64,000 nucleotides of DNA from Salinimicrobium terrae DSM 17865 (GTDB lineage Bacteria; Bacteroidota; Bacteroidia; Flavobacteriales; Flavobacteriaceae). The notes beneath the pieces are model-generated. The model saw only the letters and a program-made list of their open reading frames with translations. It made no database searches and had not been told where the DNA came from. Below are positions 51,610-59,974 of this stretch, piece by piece. The position numbers and the translations under genes are program-made. The stretch spans positions 372,001-436,000 of the forward strand of contig NZ_AUKI01000011.1 in NCBI RefSeq assembly GCF_000424665.1. The letters run 5' to 3'. Each line of letters starts with the position of its first letter. Positions within the stretch are counted from its first letter, which is position 1.

Positions 51610-53448
51610 TTAGTAATTAAGGTTTAAGTAAATATTAAAATTAGTGCCGGGCATCCAGCGGTCTTCCACATTTCGGTAAGCCTCATCAAACAAATTTCGT
51701 ACACGTGCTCCCATCCTGTAATTTTTATCTTTACCAAAGGCATAGGCTCCTGAAAAGTTTGAAATTGTAAAGGCATTCAGATTGTATTTTGAATTATTAT
51801 CCGATCTTGTATAGACCTCTCCATTATAAAGGAATTGATAATCAAAGTTCCATCTTCTATAAGTGTAAGAAAGTCCAGCCGTTGCTTTATGATAGGGAAC
51901 GTAGATCAACTGTTTTCCCGTCTTTTGATTCTTTGAAGCTGTATAAGAATAGATTGCAGTCACTCCCAGGATGCCGGGACCTGCCTGTTTTCTCCACTCA
52001 GATAATGTCTCCAACCCATAGGTGTGAACCTCATCTTCATTTTGCGGTCGCCACACTCCACCGTCTCCGGGAAGCCACCGAATCATGTCATCGATGTCTA
52101 TATAAAAAGTCGTGAGGCCAAGACTAAAGTTTTTCAACTTAAAATTATTCCCTATTTCCCCCTGGAGGGAAGTTTCGGGTTTTAGAAGGGGGTTTCCACC
52201 GGGATTCCAGTATAAATCGTTGTAAGTGGGGATTCGGAAATTTCGAGAGGCATTCAGCCTTAGCGTATAAAAGGAGAAAAAATCATATTTTGCCCCAGTT
52301 GAAAAAAGTACCGGACTTTCATAATTTTCAGTGAATTCCTTCCGAAATCCCGCTTCATATGTTACCTTTTCGGTCAGCTCATGTTTCATAAGGATTGCTG
52401 CGGAAAAAATGTTTCTGCTATTACCTTCTATTCCTGAACCTTCACCATCTGTATAAGTATTGGTAAGTACCGAAGTCAACTGAAGATTCCTGAAACCAAA
52501 GTATTCAAGGTCATTTCTGGCAATAAAGGTTTCTGACTCACCGAATGAAAATCTTTCTGAATTTATGTTTTCATAGTACCTGTAGTTCTCATCCAAAAAT
52601 GCCAGTTTAGAAGTAGATTTAAAATCTGAGATCCGGCTTTCCCATTCAAATAAGTTCCTGCTATTAAAATCTCTGTACTTTGTGCGGGATTCCGAAGGTC
52701 TAATCAGTGAAAAATGTCTTTCGCCATCTATAAAACTGCTGAAAAACCTCAGGTAGTTCCGGGGCCGGAATTTATATGCCACTCCAATGTCAAAAGCATT
52801 ATTATAAAATCCCCCATTTAAATTTTCCCTACCATTGGGATAAGAATAATCATTATCCGAACTGTTTCTTGCCCCCGAAATTGATAGACTCCAAATTTCA
52901 CCTGAAGTTTCTAAATTATATCTGGCATCAACAGTGTTATAGCTACCATATTGAATAAAAAGTTCGTGCTCAAAGCCATTATTGAAGGAAAGACGATTAT
53001 TTAAATGCACGGTACCTCCAATTGCCCCTGTTCCGTAAATGACACTTCCTCCTCCACCCCTAACAGCAATTTGGTCAATTCCTGCAGTATTAATGGTGTT
53101 GAAATCAACCTGCCCGTTAAATTGAGAATTAATATTAATTCCATTCCATAACACTGCTGTTTGCGATGCAGTAGTTCCACGAAAGGATGGGGAAGAAACC
53201 ATCCCCAAACCATTTTCTTTGAAATAAATTGGAGAGTTGAACTGTAATACAGCACCCAGTGAAGGGCGGCTGAGTTTACTAACCGAGTCGTTGATCGTTA
53301 TGACGGACTGTCCTGTAGAAAAATCCTTCAGCTTATCATCGGTCAGAAAGACTTCTTCCAGGTAATTTATGGAATCAAGTTGACCGTATCCCGAGAGAGA
53401 CAACAACAATAGAGGGAATAAGATGTAGAAGACACTATTTTTCATCAT
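51610..53448 (-). CDS. TonB-dependent outer-membrane receptor, BtuB-like
   Basis: The protein has a signal peptide, a TonB-box-like segment (EEVFLTDDKL), a plug domain (TAVLWNGININSQFNGQ, GIDQIAVRGGGGSVIYGTGA, GGTVHLNN) and a barrel ending FNIYLNLNY. I start it at the ATG at 53448 (612 residues). The frame is open further up to 53541, but that part overlaps the riboswitch and reads through the B12 box, so it is not coding. The riboswitch, the BtuG-like neighbour and the divergent BtuFCD genes point to cobalamin or a related corrinoid as the substrate. Confidence 0.88.
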   Translation of the reverse strand: MMKNSVFYILFPLLLLSLSGYGQLDSINYLEEVFLTDDKLKDFSTGQSVITINDSVSKLSRPSLGAVLQFNSPIYFKENGLGMVSSPSFRGTTASQTAVLWNGININSQFNGQVDFNTINTAGIDQIAVRGGGGSVIYGTGAIGGTVHLNNRLSFNNGFEHELFIQYGSYNTVDARYNLETSGEIWSLSISGARNSSDNDYSYPNGRENLNGGFYNNAFDIGVAYKFRPRNYLRFFSSFIDGERHFSLIRPSESRTKYRDFNSRNLFEWESRISDFKSTSKLAFLDENYRYYENINSERFSFGESETFIARNDLEYFGFRNLQLTSVLTNTYTDGEGSGIEGNSRNIFSAAILMKHELTEKVTYEAGFRKEFTENYESPVLFSTGAKYDFFSFYTLRLNASRNFRIPTYNDLYWNPGGNPLLKPETSLQGEIGNNFKLKNFSLGLTTFYIDIDDMIRWLPGDGGVWRPQNEDEVHTYGLETLSEWRKQAGPGILGVTAIYSYTASKNQKTGKQLIYVPYHKATAGLSYTYRRWNFDYQFLYNGEVYTRSDNNSKYNLNAFTISNFSGAYAFGKDKNYRMGARVRNLFDEAYRNVEDRWMPGTNFNIYLNLNY

Positions 53449-53493
53449 CCGCAGGCTTTTTTCCCGAAAGCCAAAGGTTTTTAATTGCTGAAA

Positions 53494-53630
53494 AATGGCA
53501 GGTCTCCTGGCTCGCGTCCTTTTGTTAACCTTCCCATCCAAGTGGACAGTGGTATGAAGTGTACAAAAGGCATTCCGACGTATCGGAACTTAGCTTACAG
53601 TTGCGGGAACAGCTCAGGCTTGTTTGAAGG
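53494..53630 (-). ncRNA. Cobalamin riboswitch upstream of the btuB-like gene
   Basis: Read on the minus strand, the region has CCCGCAACTGTAAGC (near 53595-53610), CCACTG and GGATGGGAAGG in the middle, and the B12 box GCCAGGAGACCTGCC (53497-53511), all in the order of the cobalamin riboswitch. The box ends about 49 bases before the receptor start codon, fitting control of translation or of early termination. The 5' part normally holding GGGAA and GGTGnnAAnCC is not recognisable, so the 5' boundary is uncertain. Confidence 0.88.
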
Positions 53631-53639
53631 AAGATTTTA

Positions 53640-53730
53640 GAAGTTGGAAGTACGAAGTAATTCTATCTCTTTAGTCTCCTTCAAAGTTGAATCAACATCG
53701 TACTTCTAAATTCGTACATCGTAATTCAAC
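53640..53730. repeat. Degenerate GTACGAA-type intergenic repeat beside the riboswitch
   Basis: Near-repeats AGTACGAAGTAATTC, CGTACTTCTAAATTCGTAC and ATCGTAATTC abut the 5' side of the riboswitch. Similar text occurs at 13785-13812. Confidence 0.55.
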
Positions 53731-53854
53731 TTTCCTGATTCCCTTTTAATCGATGTCTTTTCTTTCTGAAATTTTTTCAGAAAACAATCGAACCAAAATT
53801 CAAAGCGAAAGTAAACATTTACATTCTTTCCTCCTCAAAAATTTTAAATAATCT

Positions 53855-53862
53855 TACTTTTG
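53855..53862 (+). promoter_or_regulatory. Putative -7 element of the btuFCD operon
   Basis: TACTTTTG matches TAnnTTTG and ends 8 bp before the btuF ATG, so the leader is too short to hold a riboswitch. Confidence 0.5.
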
Positions 53863-53870
53863 ACCCTGCA

Positions 53871-55016
53871 ATGAATAGAATAATACTCACCCTCTGCCTG
53901 TCACTTCTCGTTTTTTTCTCCGGATGCAAATCTGAAGAAAAAGAAAAATCCCCTCTCCTAACACGTGAGGGTAAAGAGGTTGAAGTAAAATATGCTTCGG
54001 GATTAAAAATTATGGATTTTGAAGATCACATGATCATTACGGTCGAAAATCCATGGCCAAATGCAGACCGATCCTATCGATACCTTCTTGCCAAAGAGGG
54101 AGCAGATGTGCCACAGGATATAAAATTCGATGCACGAATTGAAATTCCGGTTAAAAATATAGTGGTCACCTCCACTACTCATATTCCGTCGCTGGAAATT
54201 TTAAATGAGGAAGAGTCCTTGGTTGGTTTCCCGGGTCTGGATTACATTTCTTCTGAAAAAACCAGGAAATTAATTTCGGAAGGAAAAGTAAAAGAAGTAG
54301 GAAAGAATGAAGCTTTAAATACCGAAAGTCTTTTAGCCCTGCAGCCCGATGTAGTAATTGGCTTCTCTGTAGACGGCAGCAACAAAAGCTTCAACACCCT
54401 TCAAAAAAGCGGAATTCCTGTAGTATTTAATGCCGACTGGACCGAAAATTCTCCCCTGGGAAAAGTAGAATGGATAAAATTCTTTGGAGCCTTCTTCGGA
54501 AGAATGGAAGCTGCAAATGCCTTTTTTAAGGAGGTAGAACAGGAATATCTAGAAGCAAAAAAACTTGCAGAAAAAGCTGAAGAAATTCCAACAGTCGTGG
54601 CCGGTGCAATGTATAAAGATCAGTGGTATCTTCCTGCAGGAAATTCATGGCAAGCTTTGTTTATGGAAGATGCCAACGCCAACTATCTTTTTGGACAGAC
54701 AGAAGGTACAGGTAGCCTCTCGCTTTCAATTGAAACCGTATTGGCCGAAGCCGCTCATGCAGACTACTGGATGGGACCTTCACAATTCACAGCCTATGAG
54801 GAGCTAAGAAAAGCCTCTCCCCATTATACGAGATTTGAAGCTTTTAAAGACAAAAATATTTTCACTTTCGCCAGTGAAAAAGGAGAAACCGGAGGGGTAA
54901 TTTTCTATGAGCTCGCCCCCATGCGGCCCGATCTTGTTTTAAAAGATTTGATTTCTATTTTTCACCCCAAACTTCTCCCAAGTTACAACACTACTTTTTA
55001 CAAACCCCTGGAATAG
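53871..55016 (+). CDS. Cobalamin/siderophore-type ABC transporter substrate-binding lipoprotein (BtuF-like)
   Basis: The 381-residue protein has a lipobox (FFSGC) and the type III periplasmic-binding fold of BtuF/FhuD/FepB proteins (KNIVVTSTTHIPSLEIL, LLALQPDVVIGFSVDGSN, the long linking helix). Family members bind B12 or iron-siderophores. The B12 riboswitch and receptor on the other side of the gap favour corrinoid. Its stop TAG touches the TTG start of the permease gene. Confidence 0.85.
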   Translation: MNRIILTLCLSLLVFFSGCKSEEKEKSPLLTREGKEVEVKYASGLKIMDFEDHMIITVENPWPNADRSYRYLLAKEGADVPQDIKFDARIEIPVKNIVVTSTTHIPSLEILNEEESLVGFPGLDYISSEKTRKLISEGKVKEVGKNEALNTESLLALQPDVVIGFSVDGSNKSFNTLQKSGIPVVFNADWTENSPLGKVEWIKFFGAFFGRMEAANAFFKEVEQEYLEAKKLAEKAEEIPTVVAGAMYKDQWYLPAGNSWQALFMEDANANYLFGQTEGTGSLSLSIETVLAEAAHADYWMGPSQFTAYEELRKASPHYTRFEAFKDKNIFTFASEKGETGGVIFYELAPMRPDLVLKDLISIFHPKLLPSYNTTFYKPLE

Positions 55017-56048
55017 TTGCAAACCTCCCGCACTTATACTACAGTTCTATTTCTCCTGCTGGGAGTAACAGTCGCAGTATGGTTTCTTAATATAAGTCTG
55101 GGCTCTGTCAATATTCCTTTTAAAGATGTTTTGGCAGTTCTATTTTCTTCGGAAGTCGAAAATGACAACTGGCATTACATCATCATGGAATATCGAATCC
55201 CAAAAGCTTTTACCTCTGTTTTAGCGGGTTCCGGTCTTGCGGTAAGCGGAATGCTTATGCAAACCATGTTCAGGAATCCCCTGGCAGGCCCTTATGTACT
55301 GGGACTAAGCAGCGGAGCCAGCCTTGGAGTAGCACTCGTTCTTATGGGAGCTACTGTGTTTGGCGGAGTGGCAGGAAGTTTTCTGTTTTCAAAATGGGGA
55401 TTGGTGATCGCCTCCAGTTTGGGCAGCTTACTCGTACTTCTTGCAGTTATGCTGGCATCGGTGAGATTAAAAGACACTATGGCAATCTTAATTATTGGAC
55501 TTATGTTCGCCAGCCTCACCTCAGCGGTGGTAAGCGTACTGGCCTATTTTAGTCCGGCGGCACAGTTGCAGCAGTATGTCTTCTGGTCCTACGGAAGTGT
55601 GGGCGACCTTAGCTGGAATGAACTTGGAGTGCTTAGTTTTTTCTGGTTTTTGGGAATTGTAATTGCCCTCTTCAGTATTAAAAACCTGAATTCCCTCCTT
55701 TTGGGAGAACAATACGCCCGAAGCCTGGGAATGAACATTGGTCGCAACAGAGCTTTGCTAATCATTTCAACGAGTTTCCTGGCCGGAAGCATTACAGCCT
55801 TTGCCGGTCCCATTGCTTTTGTCGGGCTGGCAGTACCGCATCTTATTAGGCAGGTGATTCCGGTAAATGATCATAGGATCCTGCTACCGGCAGTGATTCT
55901 GGGAGGAGCAATTCTCCTGTTACTGTGCGATACTGTGGCGCAAATGCCAGGCAGCGAATATACCTTACCTATAAATGCAATAACTTCGCTGGTGGGAGCA
56001 CCGGTGGTAATATGGCTGTTGGTGAGGAAAAGAAAATTTCTATTCTAA
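55017..56048 (+). CDS. FecCD-type ABC transporter permease (BtuC-like)
   Basis: The 343-residue protein has about ten hydrophobic helices and the FecCD/BtuC motifs YRIPKAFTSVLAGSGLAVSG, RNPLAGPYVLGLSSGASLG and GPIAFVGLAVPHLIR. It forms the membrane channel for corrinoid (or siderophore) import. The start is TTG at 55017 immediately after the btuF-like stop, with no other start near, so it relies on coupling. The ATPase frame begins immediately after its own stop. Confidence 0.88.
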   Translation: MQTSRTYTTVLFLLLGVTVAVWFLNISLGSVNIPFKDVLAVLFSSEVENDNWHYIIMEYRIPKAFTSVLAGSGLAVSGMLMQTMFRNPLAGPYVLGLSSGASLGVALVLMGATVFGGVAGSFLFSKWGLVIASSLGSLLVLLAVMLASVRLKDTMAILIIGLMFASLTSAVVSVLAYFSPAAQLQQYVFWSYGSVGDLSWNELGVLSFFWFLGIVIALFSIKNLNSLLLGEQYARSLGMNIGRNRALLIISTSFLAGSITAFAGPIAFVGLAVPHLIRQVIPVNDHRILLPAVILGGAILLLLCDTVAQMPGSEYTLPINAITSLVGAPVVIWLLVRKRKFLF

Positions 56049-56852
56049 ATTTTCATTATCGAAACAGGTACTAAAAATATCATTTTACAAACTGAAGACC
56101 TCGCTATAGGCTACAGAAAAAAGCAACAGGAGCAAACTATTGCTTCGGGAATAAATATTGCTGTTGAAGAAGGAGAACTGGTGGCGGTTGTAGGAGTTAA
56201 CGGAGTAGGAAAATCCACCTTTTTGAGGACAATAAGCGGAGTACAACCTGCTCTTTCGGGAAAAATAAAGATCAAAGGGGAAAACCTGGAGAATATTTCT
56301 CCTGAAAGGCTGGCAACAATGATCAGCCTGGTCCTTACCGAGCAACCGTTGTCTAAAAACCTAGGAGTAGCCGAACTTGTAGCCCTGGGAAGACAACCAT
56401 ATACCAACTGGATTGGAACTTTGACAATAGAGGATCGGAAAAAGATAAAGGAAGCTCTCGCTTTGGTAAAGATCGAAGAAATACAAGCGAAAAAATGCTA
56501 TGAACTCAGCGACGGTCAGCTACAAAAGGTTTTGATTGCCCGAGCCCTGGCTCAGGACACTCCATTAATGATACTTGATGAGCCCACTTCCCATCTTGAC
56601 ATGTATCACAAGGCACAGGTGCTAAAATTATTAAGGGATCTTAGTTTACGGACTCAAAAAGTGGTGATATTTGCGACACACGAGATCAATTTAGCCCTGC
56701 AGTTGTGCGATAAAATAATTTTGATGAAGCCGAATGAGGTTGTCCAGGATTCTCCGCAACAGCTCATCCAAAAAGGGCATTTTGAGAGCATCTTTCCCGC
56801 AGACCTTATAGTTTTTGACAGGGCAACAGAATCCTTCAGGATAAAAACCTGA
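56049..56852 (+). CDS. ABC transporter ATP-binding protein (BtuD-like), non-canonical start
   Basis: The frame is open from the codon after the permease stop (56046-56048) and reads IFIIETGTKNIILQTEDLAI, GYRKKQ, then Walker A VGVNGVGKST, signature ELSDGQLQK and Walker B MILDEPTSHLD. No ATG, GTG or TTG lies between 56049 and the GTG at 56181. Starting at 56181 would drop the first beta-strands of the ATPase fold just before Walker A, so the real start is probably an ATT at 56049 or 56055 (about 267 residues). It powers the BtuFC pair. The start is the uncertain part; the gene is sure. Confidence 0.85.
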   Translation: MFIIETGTKNIILQTEDLAIGYRKKQQEQTIASGINIAVEEGELVAVVGVNGVGKSTFLRTISGVQPALSGKIKIKGENLENISPERLATMISLVLTEQPLSKNLGVAELVALGRQPYTNWIGTLTIEDRKKIKEALALVKIEEIQAKKCYELSDGQLQKVLIARALAQDTPLMILDEPTSHLDMYHKAQVLKLLRDLSLRTQKVVIFATHEINLALQLCDKIILMKPNEVVQDSPQQLIQKGHFESIFPADLIVFDRATESFRIKT

Positions 56853-56882
56853 AAATAGTATCTTTGAGCAAACCTGCTGCTC

Positions 56883-58283
56883 ATGACAGATCCCATTCTT
56901 CTTGCTATTTCACTCGGAATCCTCTTTTTTGGAACAATAGTGGGCTATTTAATTGCCAATTTCAGAAGTAAAAGCATTCAGAATGTTCTTAAAGAGAGAA
57001 ACGAACAGCTCAACAATCAATATCAGGATTACAAAACTCAAATTCAGGAGCAGGTCTTTCAGCTAAAGGAACAGGCAAAGGAAGAAAAAGAAGGAGTGAA
57101 CAGACAATTTTTGGAAGCCTGTAGGGAACGGGAAGAAATAAGGAACAAAAAAGACATTTTAAACACCCAATTGACTGAAAGGACCTCAGAATATAAGAAC
57201 CTTCAGATGAAACTGGAGGACCAAAAAGGAGAGTTGGAGAAACTAGAAGAGAAATTCAGTAAGGAATTTGAGAATCTGGCAAATAAGATCCTGGATCAAA
57301 AATCAGAAAAATTTACCAGTATCAATAAAGAGAATATCGAGCAGATCCTGTCTCCTCTTCAGGAAAAAATCAAAACTTTTGAGGAAAAGGTAGAAAAAAA
57401 TTCCAATGATTTTATTGAACGTCATGCCCAGCTGGGAAAACAACTTCAGTTTTTACACGAGCAGAACGTCAGGATAAGTGAAGAAGCAACCAATCTTACC
57501 AGGGCTTTAAAAGGTGAAAATAAGACCCAGGGAAACTGGGGTGAGTTAATTTTGGAGCGCGTGCTGGAAAAATCGGGTCTGGTAAAAGATCGGGAATATT
57601 TTGTACAAAGATCTCACGAAACCGAAGACGGAAGAAAATTGCTTCCAGATGTGGTGTTACATCTCCCTGGAGATAAGATGATGATTATCGATTCTAAAGT
57701 TTCTCTGGTGGCTTATGAAAAGTATATAAATGAGGAGGACGAGGAGAAACGGGCTCGCTATCTAAAAGAGCATTTACGCTCGCTTAACAGCCATATCCAG
57801 AACCTGAGTTCAAAAAAATACGAGGATCTGTACAAAATGGAGTCGCCAGATTTTGTGCTTATGTTCATTCCAGTTGAGCCTGCTTTATACCTCGCCCAAA
57901 ATTTAGATAGTTCCTTCTTTTACACTGCATTTCAAAAGAACATCCTGCTGGTGAGTCCCACTACGTTGCTTTCGGTATTACGAACCATTGACACCTTATG
58001 GAGCAACGAAAAACAGCAGCAAAATGCGTTGGAGATCGCAAATCATGCGGCTTCGCTGTACCACAAATTTAAGTTGCTGCTGGATGAGCTGGAGACAGTG
58101 GGCAAAAGGTTAAGGTCTACCACTACGGCTTACGATGATGCCATGAAAAAACTTACAGGGCAACAAAATTTGATAAAAGATATTGAACAGTTAGAAACTC
58201 TTGGAATTTCGCCAAAACAAAAGTTATCGCAAAAATGGCTTTCCAAGGCAAGCGGAGAAGAAAATCAAAATCAGTTAAACTAA
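56883..58283 (+). CDS. rmuC: DNA recombination protein RmuC
   Basis: The 466-residue protein has one N-terminal membrane segment (about 4-24), a long coiled coil (about 30-170) and the RmuC nuclease-like domain (GNWGELILERVLEKSGLVKD, MMIIDSKVSLVAYEKYI, VSPTTLLSVLRTID). RmuC limits DNA inversion and rearrangement in E. coli. It lies 30 bp after the ABC ATPase gene and 4 bp before the serine hydrolase gene, but the functions look unrelated. Confidence 0.93.
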   Translation: MTDPILLAISLGILFFGTIVGYLIANFRSKSIQNVLKERNEQLNNQYQDYKTQIQEQVFQLKEQAKEEKEGVNRQFLEACREREEIRNKKDILNTQLTERTSEYKNLQMKLEDQKGELEKLEEKFSKEFENLANKILDQKSEKFTSINKENIEQILSPLQEKIKTFEEKVEKNSNDFIERHAQLGKQLQFLHEQNVRISEEATNLTRALKGENKTQGNWGELILERVLEKSGLVKDREYFVQRSHETEDGRKLLPDVVLHLPGDKMMIIDSKVSLVAYEKYINEEDEEKRARYLKEHLRSLNSHIQNLSSKKYEDLYKMESPDFVLMFIPVEPALYLAQNLDSSFFYTAFQKNILLVSPTTLLSVLRTIDTLWSNEKQQQNALEIANHAASLYHKFKLLLDELETVGKRLRSTTTAYDDAMKKLTGQQNLIKDIEQLETLGISPKQKLSQKWLSKASGEENQNQLN

Positions 58284-58287
58284 AAGC

Positions 58288-59427
58288 ATGAAGTCACTTA
58301 AATACACTCTTTATCTTTTCATCTGCACAATAAACTTTTCGCTTTCTGGCCAGGATATTTATTTTCCTTCAGAAGATGAGTGGCAGGAAAAACCTGCTTC
58401 AGAATATAATATTGATCCTTCAGAAGCAATTGAATTTGCTTTGAACAACGAATATTCAGAGTCAAGGGATCTAAGGCAGGCTATCCTGAAAGGTTTTGAG
58501 CAGGAACCCTATCATGAAATTCTTGGACCTACTAAAAAACGCGGAGGTCCCGCCGGAATGATCCTGAAGAACGGCTACATCATTGGTAAGTGGGGAGATA
58601 TTGAGAGAGTGGATATGACCTTTAGCGTCACCAAAAGCTTTCTTGCAACTACAGCCTTACTCGCGCACCAGCAGGGATTGATCAACAGCTTTGATGACCA
58701 CCTGGACGAGTATATTTGGGATAACACCTTTGAAGGACCGCATAACAGCAAGATCACCTGGGAACACCTACTTCAGCAGACATCGGACTGGAGCGGCCAA
58801 CTCTGGGGCGGTTTCGATTGGGCCGATAGACCTTCTTCTTCTCAAAACATCGATCAATGGCGGGGACGGGAACTTAAGGAGCCGGGAACTACCTTCGAAT
58901 ATAATGACGTAAGGGTTAATGTACTGGCTTATTCCCTGCTCAATATTTTCAGAAAACCTTTACCGGCTGTTTTGAGGGATGAAATTATGGATCCTATTGG
59001 GGCTTCTTCCACCTGGCGCTGGTACGGCTACGACAATTCGTGGGTTCCTATTGACGGGTTAAACATGCAATCTGTAAGCGGTGGCGGTCATTCGGGTGGC
59101 GGTATGTTCATCAACACCAAAGATATGGCCAGGTTTGGGCTACTCTACATGAACAACGGCAGCTGGAATGGGAAACAACTTCTTTCTCCCGGAAGTATTA
59201 AAAAAGCTATGGAACCATCAGCAGTAAATGAAAGCTACGGCTATATGTGGTGGCTCAACCGCGGAGATCGCAAATGGGAAAACGTACCCAATCATGTTTT
59301 TTACGCTGCAGGTTTTGGCGGCAACTTCATTGTAGTTGATACTGAAAATGATCTGGTGGTGGTAACCCGCTGGCTGGAGCCTTCAAAAATAGGAGAATTT
59401 ATAAACCTGCTCTATCAAAATTTATAG
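58288..59427 (+). CDS. Serine hydrolase, class C beta-lactamase-like
   Basis: The 379-residue protein has a signal peptide and the penicillin-binding/beta-lactamase C fold with Ser113-x-x-Lys116 (SVTK), a Tyr-x-Asn-like YND in EYNDVRVN, and HSGGG near the end in place of KTG. Such proteins are usually esterases or D-amino peptidases rather than true beta-lactamases. It is probably periplasmic. It is spaced 4 bp from rmuC and 1 bp from the thioesterase gene. Confidence 0.87.
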   Translation: MKSLKYTLYLFICTINFSLSGQDIYFPSEDEWQEKPASEYNIDPSEAIEFALNNEYSESRDLRQAILKGFEQEPYHEILGPTKKRGGPAGMILKNGYIIGKWGDIERVDMTFSVTKSFLATTALLAHQQGLINSFDDHLDEYIWDNTFEGPHNSKITWEHLLQQTSDWSGQLWGGFDWADRPSSSQNIDQWRGRELKEPGTTFEYNDVRVNVLAYSLLNIFRKPLPAVLRDEIMDPIGASSTWRWYGYDNSWVPIDGLNMQSVSGGGHSGGGMFINTKDMARFGLLYMNNGSWNGKQLLSPGSIKKAMEPSAVNESYGYMWWLNRGDRKWENVPNHVFYAAGFGGNFIVVDTENDLVVVTRWLEPSKIGEFINLLYQNL

Positions 59428-59428
59428 A

Positions 59429-59974
59429 ATGACCAAAGATTTTAAAACAGTTGCCGAATCCCAGGTAACCATATCTGAACTTATGCTTCCCTCCCACTCG
59501 AACTTCAATGGTAAAATACATGGAGGTTATGTGTTATCGCTCATGGACCAGATAGCCTTTGCATGTGCTTCAAAACACTCGGGTGTTTACTGTGTAACGG
59601 CGAGCGTAGATACCGTTGATTTCCTGAAGCCAATTGAAATTGGGGAACTGGTAACCATGAAAGCTTCGGTGAATTTTGTTGGCAGCAGTTCCATGCAAAT
59701 AGGTATTCGTGTTGAAGCTGAAAATATTCAAACCGGAAAGATAAAACATTGCAACTCTTCTTATTTTACCATGGTCGCAAAAGACAGCGAAGGAAAATCT
59801 GTGCAGGTTCCCGGACTCGTTCTAAAATCCCGGGATGACATTAGAAGGTTTGCAAAAAGTATTAAGAGGTACGACAACAAGAGAGTAAAGCTAAAAGAAT
59901 TTACTGAAACCGATTTTGTTTCCGAAGAACACCTTCACATCGTAGAGACTTATAATGTCAAAATCGAGAATTAG
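59429..59974 (+). CDS. Acyl-CoA thioesterase, hotdog fold
   Basis: The 181-residue protein has the acyl-CoA thioesterase hotdog domain (HSNFNGKIHGGYVLSLMDQI, VTASVDTVDFLKPIEIGELV) with the active-site Asp in SLMDQ. It hydrolyses acyl-CoAs; chain preference is unknown. Its stop overlaps the next start as TAGTG, so the two are co-translated. Confidence 0.9.
   Translation: MTKDFKTVAESQVTISELMLPSHSNFNGKIHGGYVLSLMDQIAFACASKHSGVYCVTASVDTVDFLKPIEIGELVTMKASVNFVGSSSMQIGIRVEAENIQTGKIKHCNSSYFTMVAKDSEGKSVQVPGLVLKSRDDIRRFAKSIKRYDNKRVKLKEFTETDFVSEEHLHIVETYNVKIEN

Larger units (their letters stand above)
53449..53870. other. Gap between the btuB-like and btuF-like genes
   Basis: The 422-bp divergent gap holds the cobalamin riboswitch (about 53494-53630, minus strand), a low-complexity block with repeats of CGTACTTCTAAATTCGTAC type (53640-53730), and the promoter of the btuF operon. 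I see no gene in it. Confidence 0.85.

Noticed and set aside
53449-53541. N-terminal extension of the TonB receptor reading frame
   Set aside because: It reads through the B12 box and riboswitch core, has no signal-peptide character, and a proper signal peptide starts at 53448.
56181-56852. btuD starting at GTG 56181
   Set aside because: It would remove the strands before Walker A that are plainly encoded upstream in the same open frame.
58288-59427. Beta-lactamase resistance gene
   Set aside because: SxxK and YxN-like motifs are present but KTG is replaced by HSGGG; most such proteins are esterases or peptidases, so resistance is not supported.
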